Shown piece by piece: positions 39,176-52,189 of a DNA stretch of 64,000 bases (the first letter of the stretch is position 1; every line of letters starts with the position of its first letter). The notes under the pieces are model-generated. The model did no database searches. It was not told the DNA's origin and worked only from the letters and a program-made list of their open reading frames with translations. The translations under genes were made by a program, and so were the position numbers. The stretch covers positions 23,247,499 through 23,311,498 of the forward strand of contig NC_058493.1 of assembly GCF_020382885.2 (NCBI RefSeq). The letters are read 5' to 3'. This stretch comes from Scatophagus argus (Eukaryota > Chordata > Actinopteri > Scatophagidae).

Positions 39176-40683
39176 GGGGCGACAAACCGTGTCTGTATTT
39201 CAGTAACTGTTATTCTTGTATTCAATTGAGATTCGATTCGTTGAGCACAACTGATCCAGTGTGGTATAATTCAACCTATTCCTACTACCCTCACCTACTA
39301 ACTTTTTGTTAGCGCAAAATGTTATTGCATTCCTCTCTGGAGACATTTCAGATTTTAGACTCTTCTGTTTTTCTGTAGTTTGGGGATTTCCTAGTCTGTG
39401 GTGGATAATTTGGCACTGTCCTCTGAAGCAGACAGAAACAGTAATTACAGGCCCAAAGCACACACTCTTGTTTCTTCACATATTGCTACGTTACAAGCTA
39501 ATGTAAACCAAAACCATTATCGCTGCCACAGAGACATGACATGGCTTTGAATATGAATGCAGGCTTTGTTCCGATGCCTTTAAGGTAAAAGGGGCTGAAC
39601 AACCTGCTAGGTGCTTCAGAAACCACTTCACTGTGGTGATAAATAGTTTGGGTACATGGGAAAATCAGTGCTTGAGGTGAGAGGGTGGCAGCACAGAAGC
39701 CAAATGGTGTTTAATTCTGCCGGTTAACTCTGAAATATCTGGATTCATTAAAAAGTGATGAATTTTTTATTTTTCTGCTTTATGAGACAGTTGTAAAGCA
39801 GTCCTGATCTACAAGCTTTTGCATTTAGCATCATGCTTATCTTCACAGAGGGCCTCCTCTGTGTGATGGCATCAAAGGACAGACAGCTTTACATTATGTC
39901 TCCACCGCAGTCTCCTGTTGTTAGAGCCGAGTTCTGCCTGAGCCTCATGCCAGACAACAAAAGCACTGAATAATTCAATTTCGTGGTTTGCAGCAAAGTC
40001 AAACGCAGGACAAACATGAATCATTGATTGAGACAGTATGTATACAGCAAATGTGTGCATTAAGTCTGGAGCTGCTCCACTAAGAACTGAAAGAAGGCGG
40101 ATGTGTTTTTCAAAGGACTGGGAGAGAAGCTTTGGAATGTGGCCAATACAACCAGAAAGAGAAAAACTGTTTACTACTGTTTTTTAACACAGTTTTCAAA
40201 CATCTATTTTAATTAAATTTGAACAGTGTGACTTTTACAATTACTGAATGTGGGTAACTTTATTACAATAGGCAGTTTATGAGTTTATTTGAAGACTTGT
40301 ACCAGAAATATGGTTTAATGAGCTTTCGAAATGGAGATGCGAGTTCCTCTTAAGTATACCTCAACATTGTAAAATCCAAAATAATTTCAATTATATAGTA
40401 TAAATCACAATCGTACAGTAGGTGGTATCAGATCAGGGAGTGGTCCCGTCTGAGCGAAAATCATTTATTAATCACGGCCTCACATGATTTACTCCACACA
40501 GTTAAGATCCAGACAGAACTTTTCACATTAACCTACTAATGCAACCATTCAAGCATTTATAAAAAACTGGTCCTCGACTTAATAGAAACTGTTTTATCAT
40601 AAGATATCATCTGCGTCACTGATTTGTACACTGCATCATTGTCACTTGTTTTAATAGAAGTCACCCAGCAGCAGTTTTAGCTC

Positions 40684-40702
40684 AACGCTGCCATCTGCTG
40701 AC
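40684..40702 (-). promoter_or_regulatory. CTCF-like motif, minus orientation
   Basis: The reverse strand reads GTCAGCAGATGGCAGCGTT, close to the CAGCAGATGGCRG form of the CTCF core. It lies 1.5 kb after the smad3 polyadenylation signal. Confidence 0.35.
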
Positions 40703-41037
40703 TGTAAGGATTACTGATGAGCCCCATACAGAGACAGATTAATGTTGTGTTCTATATTTCTTCTTGTGTTTTGTTTGTTTGTTTGTTTTTGCTTTAGTAG
40801 ACAGGATTTGAGGAGGAGAGAGATTACATGCTTCAAAGTTCTCTGACAGCGTGACCATATGGTCATAGCCTTTGGCCTTGAGAAAGCCAACACTGATAAG
40901 TCTTGATTTGATGTTAAAATTGTCAGCTTTAACAGACAGGACAGAAATTGCTACAATTTCTACAGCTCAATGCATTTCCCGTCTTTATCACTCATGAGCC
41001 TGTTTGGGCCCTCATGATTACAGCTAATCATGATTAA

Positions 41038-41778
41038 ATGAACACAAGAGCATGCAAGGAAATAAAAATACTCCATTTATCGACAGAGACGGAGGAAACA
41101 TGGCTCACGTTGTCTGCTGAAATGACAGGAATTAGTGTTGATGACTGGGCACGAAGGCGAACAGATGAGTGCCGTCAGCCCTGTCTCCGAGTGAAGGTCA
41201 CTCTGGAGCAGGTGTTGACAGCGAGAACATGTGTTGGTAAACAAATCCATCTTTACAAAGGTCGCTATTTGTCTCATGGCATTGTCTCCCACTCTGTCTC
41301 TCTTCATCCTCCCTTTATGTTGTCATCTCTCTCCTTCTTCGTCACATCTACACGCTCTTCCTGCTCTTTCCTGTCTTCTGTTTACTCCTGCAGCCTGAGT
41401 TATTTTCATGAGGAATTCCTGTCATTGGTCGGTCGCAGCTCCGTCTGCCAGGCAGAGAAAACACAGACTGCTGCATTATCAGCATTCAGTAGCCACCAAC
41501 CTGATTGCACGGCCACACACGGGTGGCTACGTTGCGTTACAGCTGTCTCTGGACAGCAGCAGGTACCCAGCCCTGCATGCCAGCCAAGATGGACAACCGC
41601 TTCTCCAACTGGCTGCCATTGGCCCTCTGCCTGCATGTCACCCATCTACATCCACTCGCACACAAACAGAAACAAAACACACACCAGCCATTGCACTCGC
41701 CAACTCCCCCCCCACCCCACCCCTCCGTCAGCTTTACCACTCATGCAAGAGAGGAAACTGTCACACTGTCTCAAGTGA
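41038..41778 (+). other. Longest open frame outside the two genes, no recognised product
   Basis: An ATG-started frame of 246 codons that matches nothing I recognise. It is Ser/Thr/Cys/His-rich with no visible domain, signal peptide or membrane segment pattern. A good splice-acceptor sequence (polypyrimidine then CTGCAG, ending 41395) lies inside it, and other frames are also open from about 41400 to 41870, so the region is simply poor in stops. Probably chance. Confidence 0.15.
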
Positions 41779-43054
41779 GAAGATGTTTTGTTCTGACAGC
41801 ATTTATAAGCACCTGGCCAAAACTCATGTTCAGTACAAAGTAAAAACAACAACAACAAAAAAACAAAACTAAACATTCATACACAATATTCAAATGCAAG
41901 TTGGTTGTAAAAGGATGTTTGATGTAGCAGCGAATGAGTGAAGGAATTTAATTTTGCCCCTCAAAGCTATTTTCTACTCTTTGGTCTGTTTTTTTTCTTC
42001 TGTCAATATGCTCTCAGCCTCTCGCCATACAAAAACCAAGTATTGCACCCAAAACTGTCTAACTTAAATGTGTATTGGAATGCTTCAGTTGTTGAATCCT
42101 GATATTAGTAATGAAGATGAAAGCAAGAACAGGTCAACTTTAAACTCCAAAGATCAGGGAAAAGGAACAATCATAGGAGCAATAGAGAGACTGGAAGGGA
42201 AAGCTGTGGGAAAAAGAGGCAGTGAGGGAAACATATTTACTGACATCCATGGGCTGTCACCACTCTGATTAATGGTGGTTGGAATCTCTGCCTGGTGAAA
42301 AGGTGTTGTTGGGGTGTAGAGAAAGCCCAGGCGCTGACCTAGAACTAATAGCATTCGACTTGAACAAGCTGTCCAACCTGAGATAGTGGGCTCTGCTGCT
42401 GTCGGTGCAGCGCTGGGCTGGAAAGAAAAAGAAATAAGAAAAGTTAGAAATGGGAAACAAGCTAAGAAGGTTCACATCGCAACCTTTAAACTCTGAACAC
42501 CTGACCTGACTCCATGCTGTGTCCAGAATCACTTTGTTCCCACTCTATTCTCTACTTAATACGCAAGCAATAGTTTGCTCAAGCAGTGAGCAGTAAATTT
42601 CAGATCCGTATGATTCATTTTGTTCCATCACTGACAGGTGTGGTGTCAGCTACCTGACACATCACGAATGAATCGCAGGGGGATTCACAGCCAGTGAGAA
42701 CACAGAGGACACAACCTTTTTAATAACCCAAGGATGAGCTTTGTGAAAAAGATTCACAGACTTTCTTTTTTTCCTTTTTTTTTTCTTGGCTTGTCATCCA
42801 TAAGAAAGGGGTTAAAGGAAATCTGGACTTATCATGACTCATCAGTATTTCCAAAATTCTGGCTATAGCTGTTGTGGGAATTTTAGCAAGAAAAATAGTT
42901 GCAGGCATTCAAACATTAATTAGACATTTTTCATAATAATTTTGATACAGTATTAAATATCAACAATACTAGTCCACAGTTTAAGTTTATATTATCATTC
43001 CACAACCGTGATAGCTGGACTCAGAACCTGCCAATTATCTGTTTTGCTTTGAGC

Positions 43055-43360
43055 TTAATGTTAACAAGGTAACATGATAACGATAACACTTGCTAACATG
43101 CTGGTACATGTTAATGTGTGTCAGTTTAGGGTGTTAAAACACTAGCATTTCTGAAATAGCACTAAACACAAGTAGACTTCAGCTGAGTTCAGTGGGAATA
43201 TCATTAATTGCGCAGATTTTAAACTCAAGCATGTTATAAGTGACATTTCTGACCTGATGATGAGAGGCTTGATGAGAAGTTCATCTGAAGGACAGACTGA
43301 ATGATTGAACTGAATTTTATGACAATGCATCCAATAGTTATTGAATTATTTAATTTGAGA
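43055..43360. repeat. Dispersed teleost repeat, second copy (GCTAACATGCTGG ... AGCACTAAACACA type)
   Basis: TTAATGTTAACAAGGTAACA, CTTGCTAACATGCTGGTAC, ATAGCACTAAACACAAGTAG, CTGACCTGATGATGAGAGG and GACAATGCATCCAATAGTTA, ending AATTTGAGACC, line up with the same fish repeat as the 165-460 copy. Same orientation, more complete at its 3' end. Confidence 0.6.
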
Positions 43361-44934
43361 CCAGCCCATAGACTGGCTTTGACATCCTTAGACCTACACT
43401 CTAAGAACAAGTAGTTTGAGCTCTTTTTGTCAAATCAAGACTATTTGTTTATCCCAACAATATCTTATCATGTTCAGTAGGCGTGACAGGGCCGAAACAT
43501 TGGCTCCAAACTGATCTCAAGCTCCAGGAAAAAAAAAACCTCATCAGAGAAAGAAACAAAGAAATAAATAAACATTGGGAGAAAATATTCATAAAGATAT
43601 CCCCCTTGTCTAATTTTCCACACTGCATCCTAGACTGCATTTTGGTATTGCTTCCCTGAGAAGCTCAGCCCTTTCATGCACACATGCTCACACCACCAAC
43701 ACCAATAGCTCCTGCTCATGTTTCCCTGCAAGACATCACAAAAAAGGACTTGCTTCAAATAATCTGTGGGTGTATTTGCCAGGAACATCATCCTGCCAAG
43801 GTTGTTTTTGCTGAGGGCAACAGCAAGCCCAACAGCTGGGACATAATGAAGCTTTCAGGCACTTGTTCTCCCATCGTGTCGCGCCAGCCCCTGTCTGCTT
43901 CCACCAGATGTTCCATGTTTTCCCTCCAAAAGGCTCTGCTGCCAAAATGGAGACGATAGCTAGCAACGCGGGAACCAGCTAGCTCCACAGTTGATTCACG
44001 CTTGTAGGGTGATAGCTGGGTTAATTGCTTGTTTTGTGTTTATTGGGTGAGGCCCTGTCACTTGGTTGTCATCTTTTTGTGTAGCTGAGCAAATCAGTTT
44101 GACAGCAACCAGAGCTGCCGTTATTAATCTGAAGTCACCTGGGATTAGATAAAAATTCTGTTATTGGTCTATTTTCAATGATCAGGGTAGTAAGTCTATG
44201 TCAGTAGCAGTTGTTGATAAAGAATGACATGAAAATGTGTCATCATGTGTCCTCAAAGCAGGATGTAGGTGGGCACAGGCAGTACTCCGCTAAACCAAAT
44301 TAATACAAGATGTTAGATGACTCAGCACTGATCACAAGCTGCTGAAGCAGCCAGCTTCACGGAGTTGGAAGATTCAGCGATGGCTCTTCAACACAGCAAC
44401 TGTTGATATAAATCAGTGTGGCCAAATCAGTACTACAGATAAACAGACCACAGTAGGCTTTGGTTAAACTCATGTCACATGATGGTGGTGAGCAGTAGTT
44501 CATTCAGAGACTTACATAAAAAAAAACAAAAAACGTCTTTTTGGGGGCACAAAAACAAATTTTGTCTGATGTGAGAAAGCAAATGTGCGTTATCTTAATT
44601 TAATTTCTTTCCATATTTTTGAAGTTGTGTGTGAGTCATTGTAGGTAAGCCTCCTCATTTCAAGTGTCTGCTTAAACACACTCTGAACATAACAAACATA
44701 GGCTGTTTGTCAGTTCTACACTGCATACTGATTTTACACGGCTTAAACCAGATACTAAACATCACAATATAATGTTTCAGTTTGTATCTTTCAGAGGAAA
44801 TGATATAATATACCACATGATATTAGTCAAATGGCAAGGAGCCTCAAAATAAGAGTACTTCAATACTTGAATAGTACTTGAGTAAATGCACTAATTACAC
44901 TCTACAACTGCTGCCAACCAAAACTTATTTAGAA

Positions 44935-45155
44935 TTATGTAGTTTTGGGAGAGATTTGGGATACAGTATTTTTTTTCTACAGCGTGTAAGTCTATGATAT
45001 TAACCAAAAGCTAATATTGACAGAAATGAAATATGTAACACCACCATGCAGCATCCCAGAACAGACAAACTTAACACCGGCTTTAGACAGAACCTCTGCA
45101 ATCTGCAACCTCACCACAAGATGCCGCTAAATCCTACACGCTGGACCTATAACCA
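44935..45155. repeat. Dispersed teleost repeat (CTGCAATCTGCAACCTCACC type)
   Basis: Ends with TCTGCAATCTGCAACCTCAC, CACAAGATGCCGCTAAATCC, TACACGCTGGACCT, which match a common fish repeat end (ACCTCACCACTAGATGCCACTAAATCC ... TACACACTGG). The CTCF-like CACAAGATGCCGCTA belongs to this repeat. Confidence 0.45.
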
Positions 45156-45937
45156 GCTTTACGCCTGACAGAGACACACCTGAGCAGGTGTTATCAGTTA
45201 CTCTGCCTAATTACACCTCTTCTCTGGACTGGGAGGGTATGTAGAAACTCTGCATGATTAACATCTCCTTCACTCTCTCCTGTTAGTTTGGTTGATAACA
45301 AACAACTTACATCTTTATTGTTCTTATTGGTACGTGCAGTTTGATGACCTGACATAATTGTCACACAACTCCAGCTAAATCCACCCTGAGGATAAGTGGA
45401 AACATGTGTGAGGCCCTTAACAACCTAACCTGTTGGGTGTTTGCCAGTATCTGTTACAAAAATAACTGGTACATTTACAACTAGCTAGCAATCAAGCTAA
45501 CTGTTATTGGTGAAATACATAGCAATGAGTCAAACTGACTACAGACAAACTTTAAGAAATGTCTCATGATTTGAGCAGAGCTCCTCCATTTATCTTTGGT
45601 ATGGGGCCACAGTTCCTTGGCCTCCATCTCATCCATCATCAGTTAGCTAACGTTGGGTTAACTGTAACAGCTAACAGGACATGTCTGATATTATTCCTTT
45701 ATTATATATTTTTCTTTGCAGTAATGTGCTTTAGACTTTCCTGTGCATGTGCTGGTGTGCTAAATGAGCTTCATTTTTAACCATATTTATTCACCTGTAT
45801 TTAGTTAGCTGGCAAATTAGCACAAAATGATAAGAGACTGATAGACCACTGTTTTCTAGATAAACTAATAGGTATTGACTGAAAGAGATTAAGATGCTCT
45901 TCAAACTACTCAAAACATTATCTTAATTTTTTTTGTT

Positions 45938-46165
45938 AATTTCCATATTTTCCAACAAGGTCATGTAATAAATCAAAATATGTTTAATTTCCAGTGATGT
46001 GAAACTGAATAAAATTTTCAATTCTCCAGCTGAAAACAATCATTTTTATGGATAGTTCTTTTATGGAAAGTTGTTGATATTGGATAGTAATCAAAATATA
46101 TATTTTTATTACTAGTTGATTAAGCAGTTGATTAATCAACCAGTTCTTTCAGCACTACTGTAAAC
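45938..46165. repeat. Degenerate hAT-type repeat fragment
   Basis: TTCCATATTTTCCAACAAGG at the left, then CTAGTTGATTAAGCAGTTGA, TTAATCAACCAGTTCTTTCA and GCACTACTG at the right, follow the fish repeat that ends ACTAATCGATTAATCGTTGCAGC. Heavily decayed. Confidence 0.45.
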
Positions 46166-46439
46166 TTCATCGATGCCAGGCCTGCCATTTTTAAATCAAA
46201 ATTGTCAACTGTTTGGTAATGCTGATCACTTTTTAATTAGGGTTTATTCTATGTGTGAGTGTGTGTGTGTGTGTGTATGTCTTATGTTGTGATACATTTT
46301 CTGTTAATTACACCATCTAATCTACCCCTTGCCAGTGAAATCACGTTGCAGGCTAACTGAATAATTGACGTACTGGTATTGAAGCACTTAATGTTTTTTA
46401 CACATGTAATTATTTCAAGTTATCATTTATGTTTTGCAT

Positions 46440-46640
46440 AGTTGCTGGTAGCCTGAACAGGAATGTAGTCAAGACTTGTTTTCTGTTCGGGCAAATGAAG
46501 AAATCTCTATGGGCTATCCTGTCACTGATCAATGCACATGTAGATGTTTAACATCTGGCAAGCCACTGGAAATTGGCTTCTATGGCAACATTGCATTGCC
46601 ATCATCCTCCCATCATTAGCTTTCACCATTGCCCCAGGGT
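46440..46640. promoter_or_regulatory. Candidate conserved noncoding element
   Basis: Repeat-free, balanced-composition sequence with an E-box-like CACATGTAG, a TGGCAACATTGCATTGCCA near-palindrome around 46582-46602 and CCATCATTAGC. Chosen by appearance only; conservation is untested. Confidence 0.22.
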
Positions 46641-48082
46641 TCATAATGTTTTTAGCCTACATAGAGACCCAGTAAAGTGATATTACATGATGTTTTCCAA
46701 CTTCTTTTATTGAAGGAGCCTGCCATGCAGCCTGCTTGTCCTATTCCATGGGCACCACAGGGAAATACAGCTGCTGGCTGTATTACATGATGAGAGCAGA
46801 GGCTTGATGACAAGAGGTTTAAAATTTCTTGCGTCAAACATCATTTAATTTGGAGATTGGGCAAATAAAAAGCATCACACAAGCTAGCAGGGAACGACTT
46901 CTTGCATTGGTGTAATTTTAGGTCTTCATCAAAAATGGGCAATAAAGGATGTGGTATTGAGCCGATTGGTCTACACAAGCTTTTATACATTTTTCAATTG
47001 CACATTTGTAGCCATATGTTAATGTACATCTGTATGTAGCACAAAAGGTTTAGTACACAAATTCAGTCTTGCACCAATTCTGTACTGGCTTTAATCGAAT
47101 GTGCAGTCAAAATGATTAGCCACAAAGACTGAAATTATGTAGTTGTAATTACAAACAGATGGGAGGCTTTATCTGCACTTAAGGCGACTGTGTGCATGGG
47201 AAATGCAGTGTGAACAAGAATAATTAAGAAGTTAAAGTCCTGTTTTTTCCAAGTTGAGTTTAAATAATCAACACTATGATGTAAATTTGTTTTAAATTAG
47301 CTATGTAGTTATATGAATGCTTTGCCTGGAGCAGTTATCACCTTCCAGCCCTGAGGTTGTGGCGAGACAGAGCTTGTTGTTTATTTACTGAGACCTCAGT
47401 TTGTTTCTTTTCTGGAGGGAAGCAGCGTGGAAAGACAGCGGTGCCACATGCTTAGATGTTTTGCGATACCTGAGGGCTCGCTGAGGAGACAGTGACTCGA
47501 GTGAGATGGACAATACTGTCTACGTTAGTACTGCATTTCTGGAAAATAACACTGTTTTTCTGGAGAGAATGAACAAGTTACTACAGTGAGTCATCCCCAA
47601 CCTGAGGACTTATGACTGGCCAAGATGTATCAGAGGAGACATACAATTATGAAGAGGATAAATGAAATGATGCACGTTTCTTTGACACAGCATTATATTA
47701 ACTCCTTCTCATGTTCCTCTTTCTCGTATTTAACTTCAAAAATGTAAGGTCCAACGCTGTGCACAGTCAAGTCCCCCATTCTTTTCTAACTAATTTGCAC
47801 AAAACTTACACATGTACAACTTGGCCACTGAGCGGTTACACTGAGGAAGTTGGATGTGTTGAATTACAGTAGGCAGGTAGCTCATGGAAACTTCTTCAGT
47901 GCTAATGAACAAGAGGCTATCAGTGTGGTGTTAACGTTGCCCACCCGGATTTATCCTGCCAGTCCGACTACAATTTGTTTTTCATATGTAGAAGGCAGCA
48001 ATCTGAGCAGATAACATTTACCAAACACATTTATGCTGTTTAGTTTGTTTCACACTGTGTCATGGTGTGGTGAATATTGCAA

Positions 48083-48099
48083 CCTCTAGGGGACACTAG
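48083..48099 (+). promoter_or_regulatory. CTCF-like motif, plus orientation
   Basis: CCTCTAGGGGACACTAG fits the CTCF consensus CCASYAGRKGGCRSTA with a few mismatches. Confidence 0.3.
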
Positions 48100-49009
48100 T
48101 GACTTTAGACTCCAGTGTCAACCTGTTAATGACAACAGTTATCACATTTTCATTAACTTAGAAAAGGTTACCATTGCTGAGTCCTGCTCTACTGAGAATG
48201 TTTTTTCTTCTTGTTCCTACAGTTGAATGTTTAAGCGTCACTATGCAGAGTTTGACACAAGATGGCCGTTTTCACATTTATCTGCTGAAAGTGGAAAGTT
48301 TCTCTGCTTGTTGAAATTTATAAAGGGGTTGAGCTACGAGTAGGATTCATGATATTGCAACTAGTTTGGAAGCCAATCCCGGTCCAGTATTCAACTTACA
48401 CAAGTGTGATGTGGAAACTTGAAGCCTCCGATCACCTGTGAAGTAATTAAACAATTGAAATAATATCATCGTTCATGATTTTTCAATGACAAAGGTGATG
48501 ACGAGTTTGGTGTGATTGATTTCAACAAGATAATATAATTTTTTTGTAGAAAAACTACACCAGAAACCCATTATCAGTCAAGTACTTTGATTATGCATGT
48601 CTTAAAACACGTCTGGAGGTCTTTAACTTGTATTTGGATGATGTGTGGGTAAGACACTGATAATGAGTGTGGTTTTGTGATAAAATGTCTTCATTTTGCA
48701 GCTCTGCCTGTCACTCTTTTAAGGTGTTGGAACTGATGCACTGCTCAGGGCTTCATCACTCCACAACAGGGTGAGTGGTCTGCAGTTTACTCACTGGACA
48801 ACAGAGGTCACTAGAAGCTGCTCTTGCATGAAGTTGGCACATCCTTGCTATCAGTGCTAATATGTCACATTGAGTGCTGTGGACTGAAGTGCCCCCCCCC
48901 AAAAAAAAAAAATGCTGTAGTTGTGAAAGTCTTTCTTGAAGCCACCATTAACAAACAGCTTGTGTCTTATTTCTGCCCTATCTGATTCAGCAAACCTGCA
49001 AGCTCAGGC

Positions 49010-49290
49010 GTGCTTTATTTATGCTGGTGCATTTTATGCATGACATTTTTGCTGAGGGGAAAAAGTTTCTCTTCCCCGTCTTCCCCGTGTTTCCCCCATT
49101 GATTTTTGGCGCTGCTTTGATGTGAATCTGCGCCAGAAATGTCACTTAGATAAATCACTGTTAGTCCATGCTGGCATAGCTTGGCACTGGTAACAGAAGG
49201 GAGAATTCCACACGGATCAAATAAATACAGATGTGAAATAATTAGATGTATTCCCAAGGAACCTATTGTGGGCATGTTAAAGATGCTTGG
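49010..49290. promoter_or_regulatory. Candidate conserved noncoding element
   Basis: Repeat-free block containing TTATGCATGACATTTTTGC, CCCATTGATTTTTGGCGC, TAGATAAATCACTGTTAG and GAAATAATTAGATG. The density of TAAT/ATTA, GATA-like and TTTGAT/ATCAAA cores resembles developmental enhancers. Unverified. Confidence 0.28.
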
Positions 49291-50219
49291 GATTAACTGG
49301 CTTTCCCACTAGCAGCTTTTATCAATTTAAACAGTAGCAGGAACTAGGTGGGTCATAACCCATTTGGCTCTGGTTGAGTCACATGTCCAACATGCTGGTC
49401 TGGAAATTAGATGAAGATTAGGAGAAATGTCTGCAGTGCATGAAAACTTCAGTAGGAGTTGGCTGTTGTGATTAAGAACAACCTGGCCTCTCCTTTAACA
49501 GGCATTCACCACTTTATAAAATTAAGCAAATATTTATTGCAAGATAAAGATCTCGGTTCATGTAGAATTGCTGTACTGCTCTAACTGATTTTATATTATT
49601 CCTAGCCATGAGCTGGGGACAGTTCAATAGCAGCTTTTTGCATTGCAGATTTGGTGTTTGTAGGTGATGGCTATCACATAATTACTTTCCTTTTTATTCA
49701 ACCTTGATTGAATCAATCTAAGAGCAAGTTCTTATTTAGAGTGTGATCCTGCATAGCAGAAGGAATTTTAATTAGTGAAACTGACAACGAAGGACAAAAA
49801 AACATAAAATAAATAATAAATATAATATAATAAAATACTGCAACGCATAGGCAAAGCAGACACTAATTCATATCCAGAAACAATGAAGTTGAAGTTAGTT
49901 TTATATCACACCTTTAATTTTAAAATCACACCTATCACACTTTATATCACATCTGACTGGTGGATTAAGCAAAAAACAATATGCTAATGGCCCTGTATGA
50001 ATGGTGAAAATGCTGCTGCTTTGGTGCATTGTAATATTAGTATAGTAATATAATCAATATTACATAGAATATTTACAAGACTTCTAGGAAAATTGTAAAT
50101 TGTTAGGTAACAATTTATGAGATTTTATGTAAAACACACTTTGATCTTCACCACAACTGAAAAACACACTGGAACAAAAATGCGGTGCTTTAAGTGCATT
50201 ATCTTAGAACAAAAGGAGT

Positions 50220-50530
50220 GTACATTTGCTACATAATACGGCTATTAACATTAATGCCACCTCCTTGTGAAATTGAAACCCACTTTTTTGCTCTCGCAAT
50301 TATAGGCCCCTTCAGGAGGGGACGTATTTATGCTCAGCAGTTAGCAATGCATTGATTTAATACGTTCCTAATCAGGACATACAGCTTCAGGGCCTAAAAT
50401 GTTAATTTTTCCCGCTGCTTACAAAGTAGCCTTTGATTTTCTGTCACGGCAGTAATTACAGTGTTTTGCCACTAGATAGGGAGAGAGCTTTGTCTCGTCT
50501 AATTATGAGGTAATCATTGCTGTAGTGCCA
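50220..50530. promoter_or_regulatory. Candidate conserved noncoding element, homeodomain-site rich
   Basis: Contains repeated TAAT/ATTA cores (GCTATTAACATTAATGCC, GCAATTATAGGC, GTAATTACAG, TCTAATTATGAGGTAATC) in non-repetitive sequence, the texture of deeply conserved vertebrate elements. Map2k5 is a known bystander in the regulatory domain of SKOR1, which makes such elements expected here. Unverified. Confidence 0.32.
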
Positions 50531-50647
50531 GCATGTTCTTCTCACCTTTTTGTTAATGCTATTTGTATTTTATTTTACAGCTTCTGGCTGTTACCTTCCC
50601 TTCTAATTCACACTGTGACACTGTTAACACTGTGTGTGCGTGTGTGT

Positions 50648-50670
50648 GAGAGAGAGAGAGAGAGAGAGAG
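50648..50670. repeat. (GA)n microsatellite
   Basis: Eleven GA units following a TG run. Confidence 0.9.
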
Positions 50671-51089
50671 TGTATATTTGGAGTGTAGTAGCCTGGTGAC
50701 TGTAATTGTTGTGGTATGGGTGCTGTTAATTACTGGAGTAAACGGTTGAATCACGGCCAGGGCCCTTTGTGGTTGCAGAGTGGCGGGCAAGAGCAGAGAG
50801 AGACAGAGGGCTGGAAAATTGTTTTTGCCATCTGGGGATCGGGGGAGAGAGAAGGGGAAGCAGAGAGGAGAAAGGGGGAACAACGGCAGGCAGAAAGGCC
50901 CAATTGGTGGCCAGAGCCTAAGGGTCTGGGGGTCCATATGGAAGGCAACATTTTGCCTTGCGCTTTATTGCACACCTTGCTGTTTTAATCAATGGCAAGC
51001 CTGTTCACAGAGCCTAAAGCAGCAATGGCTGTTTCTCATTGTCTCAGTGCTACTTCCACTTTTCCTGCTCCACTACACCCCAGCACTTC

Positions 51090-51440
51090 TTACCAAATCT
51101 CTGAAGAGCTGTGCAGCACTTTCAGGCCACTGTGGAAGCCGAGGAGGTGGATATGCTGCGGTGAAAATGTTTCCACTATGTGCGAGGTGTTTTGTAATGA
51201 TGATTTGATACGCTTTCGGCTCCTGCCTGCGCCACTCTAATTTCCCAGCAAAGCAGGGATAAGAATGTAGACGCCTGCTGCTTTTGGAGTCGTTTCTTAA
51301 AATGGACGACACCATTCCATCTGAATTCCATTTGAGTGTTGAAAGTAATGGGATTAGGCTACAACACGCATGTTAACACCGAGACGCTGGGACGCGTGCT
51401 AATAACACCATAAAAGTGCCAGCCAGAGCCAGCAGTGGTC
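51090..51440. promoter_or_regulatory. Candidate conserved noncoding element
   Basis: Repeat-free block, slightly GC-richer than its surroundings, with GTAATGATGATTTGATACGC, GCCACTCTAATTTCCCAGC, AGTAATGGGATTAGGC and GCTAATAACACCATAAAAG (GGATTA is an Otx/Pitx-type core). Unverified. Confidence 0.28.
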
Positions 51441-52189
51441 TGACTCCCACCCTGTTAGGAAGAAGAGCTGGTATTCACCCCCCTCAGAGGAGTGTTGAGG
51501 AGTGAGGCACAAGGCCCCGGCTATGTGAGAAGTTGAGTGTTTGATTTTTATCACAGAACTCTTGCTGGAACATCAATATTTCATTAAATTAGACCCATTT
51601 TGTTAAGAACACACATAATGAGTAAAGCTACCTGTTCCTGTTTGAAATGAAAGACCTGCTGTTTTAATTTGATCGCATGGGCAACATCGCAGATAAGTAG
51701 AAAAGCAATAAGACAGTGGAGTGCTATACCGTTTGTCTCTAACCGATGATACTGATGGTATATTTGCTGCTGTTGCTAAGTAGCTTTCTGAAGCAAGCAG
51801 ACATAAAAGTGATTAAACCATCTGTCTTAATGTAACCAGATCGTGCAAACATTGTTGGTCAGCAACGAGGGTTAACTAACCGCCATTAGTTAAAAACTTA
51901 CGCGCTGCTGTTTTGCTGTGGCACCACTACTTCATGCATCCCTCTGTTCTCAAAACCCTAACAAAATCCACAGCTGAGATTCAAAACATCATTTTGGCCC
52001 AAAACAAATGTGATCATTCCTAAAAATGCTGAATAGTGAGTACTGCATTCTGTGATTGGCTGGCTGCATCTAGATGACCTCACGGTGCAATAAACATGGA
52101 CCTTCAACAGAAACAGGATTCTGCATTACGTGTACGTGATCCGACAGAGTGAGACAGTCGGCACCGTCTCGCCTCCACAAAAACTGACA

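Noticed and set aside
45116..45133. CTCF-like CCACAAGATGCCGCTAA
   Set aside because: It is part of a dispersed repeat end, so the resemblance is more likely inherited from the repeat consensus than selected here.
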